Source of the DNA: Prochlorococcus sp. AG-363-A16
Lineage (GTDB): Bacteria; Cyanobacteriota; Cyanobacteriia; PCC-6307; Cyanobiaceae
NCBI GenBank assembly: GCA_003280345.1
Contig: QCFB01000006.1
Location: 16,214-80,213, forward strand
Length of the DNA stretch: 64,000 bases
Reading direction: 5' to 3'
Below the pieces are notes generated by a model. The model worked only from the letters and a program-made list of their open reading frames with translations, searched no databases and was not told the origin of the DNA. The position numbers were made by a program, and so were the translations under genes. Every line of letters starts with the position of its first letter. The first letter of the stretch is position 1. Positions 56,888 through 64,000 of the stretch are shown here, one piece after another.

Positions 56888-57072
56888 GCTGCTGGGCCAC
56901 GTTTAATTGTGGTCACCTTAAGAAGTGTTGGGCTTGGTGACAATCTTTTGCGTGTCCCAAGCAGTTGTGACAGTTACAAAAACTTATAGAACTTCTTCAA
57001 AATCAGCAAAACAAAGATGCCATAGGAAGCAAATCAGGATAATTTTGTAGGTGGCATGTTGCTGAATGAACG

Positions 57073-57741
57073 TTACTTTTTACCAGTTGTCTTTTGTTTA
57101 CTAACTACTTTTGCAGCTGTTGGACGGGGTGGGGTGGTGATGGTTCTTACGGCACGCGCTGGAGAAGTTTCTTCTTTTTCTTTTTTAATTAATGGTGTTT
57201 TGCGTGGCGTGAGGAACATAATCATGTTTCGTCCTTCTCTCTTAGGTGCTTGTTGAACTTCGGCTTGTTCTTCTAAATCTTTTGCCATTCGCCTTAGAAG
57301 GGTTTCTGCCAGAGCAGTGTGCTGTATTTCTCTCCCTCTGAATATGACAGTGCACTTAACTTTGTCACCTGCCTTAAGAAAGCGCACTGCATGACCAATT
57401 CTTACGGCGTAGTCATGTTGGTCAATTTTGTAGCGCATTTTGACTTCTTTGACTTCTGTTTGATGTGATTTTTTCTTGGCTTCTTTGGCCTTTTTTTCTT
57501 GTTCGAATTTGAATTTGCCGTAATTCATGATCCTGCAGACCGGTGGATCTGCTTTCTCGCTTACAAGAACTAGATCCAGTTCACGATCATTAGCTATCTC
57601 GAGAGCCTCTTCGCGATTAATCACTCCAAGTTGAGTGCCGTCTGCATCTACTACCCGCAATTTGGGATAGTTGATTCGATCATTGATGTTTGGAAGCTCC
57701 CGAACTGGGGCGCGACGGTCAAAACGAGGACGGGGAGGCAT
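57073..57741 (-). CDS. infC: Translation initiation factor IF-3
   Basis: [37 protein letters not shown]. Confidence 0.96.
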   Translation of the reverse strand: MPPRPRFDRRAPVRELPNINDRINYPKLRVVDADGTQLGVINREEALEIANDRELDLVLVSEKADPPVCRIMNYGKFKFEQEKKAKEAKKKSHQTEVKEVKMRYKIDQHDYAVRIGHAVRFLKAGDKVKCTVIFRGREIQHTALAETLLRRMAKDLEEQAEVQQAPKREGRNMIMFLTPRKTPLIKKEKEETSPARAVRTITTPPRPTAAKVVSKQKTTGKK

Positions 57742-57802
57742 TCAGTATGTTGAGGGATATAGAGCAGACCAAAGGAAAACTAAAAGCTGAGTTCTGCTTT
57801 AC

Positions 57803-58702
57803 TCAGCCTAGACCGGCTTGGATCAAAGATAGTGCTTCTCTAAGTGGTTCCTCATCATTTAGCCATTGCGCATGATGTTTCCTTCTAAACCAAGTGCGTT
57901 GTCTTTTCGCAAATTGATAGGTTCGCTTTGTAGTGAGGGCAATAGCTTCTGAGACCTTGGAGTCCCCTTGAATTACTTTTAGGGCTTCTTTATAGCCAAT
58001 TGTTTTGAGTAAAGGTAGTTCTGGTCCAAATCTCTTTTGCAATTGATCTGTCTCCTCAATAAGACCATTTGCATAAATTGATTCTGTTCGCTTTTCAATC
58101 CTTTCTCGTAAGTTTTGAGGATCTAGCCCTAACTCGAGTAGGCGCCAAGGCGGAGCCTCTGCTGTTTGTTGTGTTGAGATTGTTTGACCTGTCGCATAAA
58201 AGACTTCTAGTGCTCTTTGGGTTCTAATTTTGTCGGCTGAAGCAATGCGTTTTGATGCGATTGGGTCGCAGTTTTGAAGCATTTGATGACAGTAATGTTG
58301 TCCTAATTCATTGAATTGTTGTCTGAGCTTTGATTGAGCAGGGACTTTGGGCGCCTTCAGACCTCCAGTCAGTGCTTTTAGATAAAGTCCACTTCCGCCA
58401 ACTAAGAAGGGGACTTTGTTCTTTTGCAGTTCTACTTCTAGGCTTAATTCTGCAATTTCTTGAAATTCTTTGAAGTTGATTGGTTGATTTGGTTCCCGAA
58501 TATCAATTAGATGATGCCTAACTTTTTGTCTTTCCTCTTGAGTGGGCTTTGCTGTACCTATGTCCATACCTCTATAGATTTGGCGCGAATCCACGTTATG
58601 AACACTTAGTTTGAATTTTTCTGCGATTTTGATCGCTAATGCTGTTTTGCCACTTGCGGTTGGACCAAGTAGCACGATTACAAGTGGTTTCTTAGAGACC
58701 AT
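57803..58702 (-). CDS. miaA: tRNA dimethylallyltransferase
   Basis: [31 protein letters not shown]. Confidence 0.96.
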   Translation of the reverse strand: MVSKKPLVIVLLGPTASGKTALAIKIAEKFKLSVHNVDSRQIYRGMDIGTAKPTQEERQKVRHHLIDIREPNQPINFKEFQEIAELSLEVELQKNKVPFLVGGSGLYLKALTGGLKAPKVPAQSKLRQQFNELGQHYCHQMLQNCDPIASKRIASADKIRTQRALEVFYATGQTISTQQTAEAPPWRLLELGLDPQNLRERIEKRTESIYANGLIEETDQLQKRFGPELPLLKTIGYKEALKVIQGDSKVSEAIALTTKRTYQFAKRQRTWFRRKHHAQWLNDEEPLREALSLIQAGLG

Positions 58703-58805
58703 TGAAGATTCTGAGAAGTGTCAGGCCAAAGGACTTAGCGAATTCCCCTATTTTTATATTCTCTCTTTGAGTATTTTCTGAGCCTTTCCTTCAAGCCAGT
58801 GGTAA

Positions 58806-60856
<2,051 letters not shown>

Positions 60857-60857
<1 letters not shown>

Positions 60858-61192
60858 TGGGAGTAATGACTCTTGTAATGCGCTGGGGGTGGGTATTGGG
60901 TGTAGCTCTTTTAGCACCAGTAGCTCTTCCTGCAGGTGGAGGAGAATTGAACCCTGCGAAAATTCGTCGCCGTGAATTTGCATCTCCACTCTTAGCCGGC
61001 GATAGATGTGCATTGCGTACTAGCCCATTCTCTTTGGCTCCAAGTTTGAGAACCCTTGAGCTAGGCACGCCCTTGAAAGTTCTGAGGTTTTGGAAGAATG
61101 AAGATGGAAACGAATGGATCCAAGTAAACGTTAATTCTGTAAATTTCGCTGAAATGCCTTGTTGTGCAAAACGTGGCTGGATAAGTGTCTAA
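60857..61192 (+). CDS. Small secreted SH3-like protein
   Basis: Signal-peptide-like N-terminus; overlaps gyrB stop by 1 nt. Confidence 0.6.
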
Positions 61193-61583
61193 TTTTGTCT
61201 CTGACAAGTTACTTTCGGGTTTTTTTGTATCTTTTGGGGCGGTATTAGGTGCGTGGTTGAGAATGAAAGTCACAAGGACATTTGAAAGAATTCAAATCAG
61301 TAAGAAATGGGGAATACTTACAGTTAATATCCTCGCTACTTTTTTACTTGGATTTGTATTGGCGTTACTCTCTAAAAATATCAATCTCACCCATACATCA
61401 TTATTTTATTTATTTGTTTGTGTTGGTTTTTTAGGAAGCCTCAGTACTTTTTCCACCTTTATCTTTGAATTTATGGATGTATTGAGAAAGCGTCATTGGC
61501 TTCAAGGTTTATATTTCGGGCTTGCATCACTTATAGGAGGTTTTTTGGCGGCAGCTTCAGGATATGGAATAGGGAATGGCTAA
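61185..61583 (+). CDS. crcB: CrcB/Fluc-family fluoride channel (copy 1, GTG start)
   Basis: GAVLGAWLR...LTVNILATFLLG...GFLGSLSTFSTFIFE. Confidence 0.85.
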   Translation: MSNFVSDKLLSGFFVSFGAVLGAWLRMKVTRTFERIQISKKWGILTVNILATFLLGFVLALLSKNINLTHTSLFYLFVCVGFLGSLSTFSTFIFEFMDVLRKRHWLQGLYFGLASLIGGFLAAASGYGIGNG

Positions 61584-61995
61584 AAAATATTGTAAGAACT
61601 TAACAGGAGAATTTAGCCAGTTTTTAATTATCGCTTTAGGTGCAATCCCTGGGGCTTTGATTAGGTGGCAAGTCAATAATGATTTTTTGGTAAATATTAC
61701 TGGAGCTGCAGTTTTTGGACTTTTCATGGGCTTTCCATTGAATCGAAATTTATACTTAATTATTGGAATTGGTTTTTGTGGGTCTTTAACTACTTTTAGT
61801 AGCTGGATAGTGGATTGCGTTAAGTTCTTTTCTATCGGTGATTTTCAACAAGCATTTAGTTTATTTATTTCGACTTTATTAATGGGTCTAGTTAGTTCGC
61901 TCTTTGGCTTTTGGTTAGGTAGACGAATTAGTCTAACAAAGCTTTTTCAATCGCAGCTTTTAACTCGTCGTTATCAGGCTCGACATCACTTTTGA
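61576..61995 (+). CDS. crcB: CrcB/Fluc-family fluoride channel (copy 2)
   Basis: GAIPGALIRW...FLVNITGAAVFG...GFCGSLTTFSSWIVD. Confidence 0.85.
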   Translation: MAKKYCKNLTGEFSQFLIIALGAIPGALIRWQVNNDFLVNITGAAVFGLFMGFPLNRNLYLIIGIGFCGSLTTFSSWIVDCVKFFSIGDFQQAFSLFISTLLMGLVSSLFGFWLGRRISLTKLFQSQLLTRRYQARHHF

Positions 61996-62407
61996 AGCGA
62001 TTTATGACGTCTCCTTCTTTGCTAACCAGGAATTTTTCAAAGTTCCATTGAACATCGCCTGCAGGTTCAGTTTGATTAAGGGTTGTATAAGGTTCGGTGG
62101 TTTTTCCTTTTGCATGAATTTTTTCAAAAAGAGTAAAGCTTGCACCATATGTAGATGAACAGAATTTTTGTATTTCAGAAAGAGTCCCAGGCTCTTGGCC
62201 TCCAAAGTCGTTGCAAGGGAATCCCAAAACTTTGAATCCTTTTGGACCATATGTATTTTCTAATGCTTGTAGGCCCTTGTATTGCTTGGTGAAGCCGCAG
62301 TGACTTGCAACATTTACTATGAGTAGAACTTGGCCGTTGTATTCGCCTAGGCGCTGTTCATTTCCATTTGAAGTGCGCACTAATACTTGATTTACATTGA
62401 CGCTCAT
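61928..62407 (-). CDS. Glutathione peroxidase family protein
   Basis: LIVNVASHCGFTKQYKGLQAL; FPCNDFGGQEPG; WNFEKFLVSKEG; start at MSVNVNQVLV. Confidence 0.92.
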   Translation of the reverse strand: MSVNVNQVLVRTSNGNEQRLGEYNGQVLLIVNVASHCGFTKQYKGLQALENTYGPKGFKVLGFPCNDFGGQEPGTLSEIQKFCSSTYGASFTLFEKIHAKGKTTEPYTTLNQTEPAGDVQWNFEKFLVSKEGDVINRFKSDVEPDNDELKAAIEKALLD

Positions 62408-62469
62408 TTGTCTGAAGTTTCGGAAAGTTGGACTTATGCATAAACTAGCTCTGCCCTGGTGGTACGCCC

Positions 62470-63891
62470 ATGAATGAGGCAACGGGGGCATCAACAACAG
62501 CAGCTTCTGTAGTTAATGGCCCTTATTTAGTTGATGTTGTTGCGGAACAACTTCAAGCAATGCTGTCTGCAGGTGATTATGACGGCGTTAAATCATTGCT
62601 TGAGCCGGTGCAGCCGGTAGATATTGCTGAAGCTATTGGAAGCTTGCCACTAATTTTGCAGGCTTTAGCTTTCAGACTTCTGAATAAGAATGAGGCAATT
62701 GAGGTTTATGAATATTTAGACCCTGCTGTTCAACAGAGTCTTCTCGATCGGTTGCGTTCAGGAGAAGTTCTTGAGTTGGTTGAAGAGATGTCCCCTGATG
62801 ACAGGGTCCAACTTTTTGATGAATTGCCAGCCAAGGTTGTTCGTCGACTTCTTGCAGAACTGAGTCCTGCTGAGAGACGCGTTACAGCTCAGTTGCTTGG
62901 TTACGAATCAGAGACTGCTGGACGTTTAATGACTACAGAATTCATTGATTTGAAGGAATTCCATAGTGCTGCCCAGGCTTTGACGATCGTTAGGCGCCAA
63001 GCTCCTTATACAGAAACTATTTATAGCCTTTATGTCACGGATCGGGAAAGGCATCTGACAGGGATTCTTTCGTTGCGTGACCTTGTTACGGCTGACCCTG
63101 ATGCTCGAATTGGGGATGTAATGACAAGAGATGTCGTCAGTGTTCGAACTGATACTGATCAAGAAGAAGTAGCTAGGGCAATTCAGAGATATGACTTTTT
63201 GGCGTTGCCTGTAGTTGATCTCGAGAAACGCCTTGTGGGGATAGTTACTGTTGATGATTTGATTGACGTAATTGAACAGGAAGCGACTCGAGATATTTAT
63301 GCGGCTGGTGCTGTTCAGGCAGGAGATGAAGACGATTATTTTCAGAGTAATTTGTTTGTTGTTGCTCGAAGACGAGTTGTTTGGCTAGCAGTTTTGGTGG
63401 TCGCGAATGGTTTGACTTCACAAGTGATCGCTATGAACGATGGAGTCTTGCAACAGGTTGTTTTGTTGGCTGCATTTATCCCTTTGTTGATTGGTGCAGG
63501 CGGCAATGTTGGAGCTCAGAGTTCAACAGTTGTTATTCGGGGCTTAAGCACTCAGAGGATCCAGGCTTTAGGAGTGACTAAGGCGGTTTTTAGGGAAGCA
63601 ATAGCAGGGGCTTTGTTGGGTTTATTGATGCTTCTTTTTGTAGTGCCTTTTGCATGGTGGAGAGGGGAAGGGCCATTGGTTGGCGCTGCTGTGGGGATCA
63701 GTCTCATGGCAATAACCACTTTGGCGGCTACAGCAGGCGCAGCACTCCCTTTGCTATTCGACCGAATGGGCTTAGACCCTGCCCTTATGTCAGCTCCATT
63801 CATTACAACTGCCACGGATGTGGCTGGAGTATTGATTTATCTAAGAACTGCTTCTTGGCTCCTCACCTACACAGGAAGCCCTACCGGATAG
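62470..63891 (+). CDS. mgtE: Magnesium transporter MgtE
   Basis: MgtE N-domain, CBS pair (DVMTRDVVSV; VVDLEKRLVGIVTVDDLIDVIEQEATRD), C-terminal TM domain. Confidence 0.95.
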   Translation: MNEATGASTTAASVVNGPYLVDVVAEQLQAMLSAGDYDGVKSLLEPVQPVDIAEAIGSLPLILQALAFRLLNKNEAIEVYEYLDPAVQQSLLDRLRSGEVLELVEEMSPDDRVQLFDELPAKVVRRLLAELSPAERRVTAQLLGYESETAGRLMTTEFIDLKEFHSAAQALTIVRRQAPYTETIYSLYVTDRERHLTGILSLRDLVTADPDARIGDVMTRDVVSVRTDTDQEEVARAIQRYDFLALPVVDLEKRLVGIVTVDDLIDVIEQEATRDIYAAGAVQAGDEDDYFQSNLFVVARRRVVWLAVLVVANGLTSQVIAMNDGVLQQVVLLAAFIPLLIGAGGNVGAQSSTVVIRGLSTQRIQALGVTKAVFREAIAGALLGLLMLLFVVPFAWWRGEGPLVGAAVGISLMAITTLAATAGAALPLLFDRMGLDPALMSAPFITTATDVAGVLIYLRTASWLLTYTGSPTG

Positions 63892-63901
63892 GTATTTGTG
63901 C

Positions 63902-64000
63902 TTATTTCTTGCCGTAGTTTAAGTTTCGCAGTATTGCTTCACACTTCTTAGTAGTAGGCTTTACATATCTCAATAGATTGGAAATGGTCCTTGGGTCTGG
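63902..64000 (-). CDS. C-terminus of an unidentified protein (runs off the window)
   Basis: Manual translation ...PDPRTISNLLRYVKPTTKKCEAILRNLNYGKK*; open to the edge. Confidence 0.45.
   Translation of the reverse strand, partial: PDPRTISNLLRYVKPTTKKCEAILRNLNYGKK

Noticed and set aside
61000-61190. Fluoride (crcB) riboswitch upstream of the crcB pair
   Set aside because: crcB1 overlaps the preceding CDS and no independent leader exists in this region.

Overview
The window looks like a contiguous stretch of core chromosome from a low-GC marine picocyanobacterium. It is most likely Prochlorococcus, probably a low-light lineage; this is inferred from gene content and codon usage and was not checked against a database. 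Most genes are recognisable housekeeping genes: valS, ligA, mnmG, dnaB, rplI, two desC-type desaturases, gcvH/gcvP, sqdB/sqdX, thiG, a ycf37-like TPR gene, rplT/rpmI, dnaX, clpX/clpP/tig, asd/dapA/rnj, tilS, ycf23/DUF561, uvrB, lysC, holA, cobH, mutS, psbZ, ribH, secA, cysE, a GntR regulator, infC, miaA, gyrB, two crcB, gpx and mgtE. There is also one tRNA-Gly(GCC). I saw no mobile elements, CRISPR arrays, phage genes or inteins. The most interesting signals are small-scale. (1) A 9-bp GC-rich inverted repeat would sequester the Shine-Dalgarno sequence of one desaturase gene, and a second hairpin places the start codon of the paralogous desaturase in its loop. An HTH-like gene lies between the two. 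(2) An A7 tract in dnaX has an immediate -1 stop that would give a gamma-sized product. (3) MutS has a QGSLF clamp-binding-like motif on an N-terminal extension and appears to lack the usual C-terminal tail. (4) Three small CDSs are absent from or hidden in the ORF track: a Psb34-like 55-aa protein, a 58-aa protein and a 40-aa membrane protein. (5) A gyrB-SH3-crcB-crcB chain of overlapping genes ends antisense to gpx. No clearly new multi-gene system was found.
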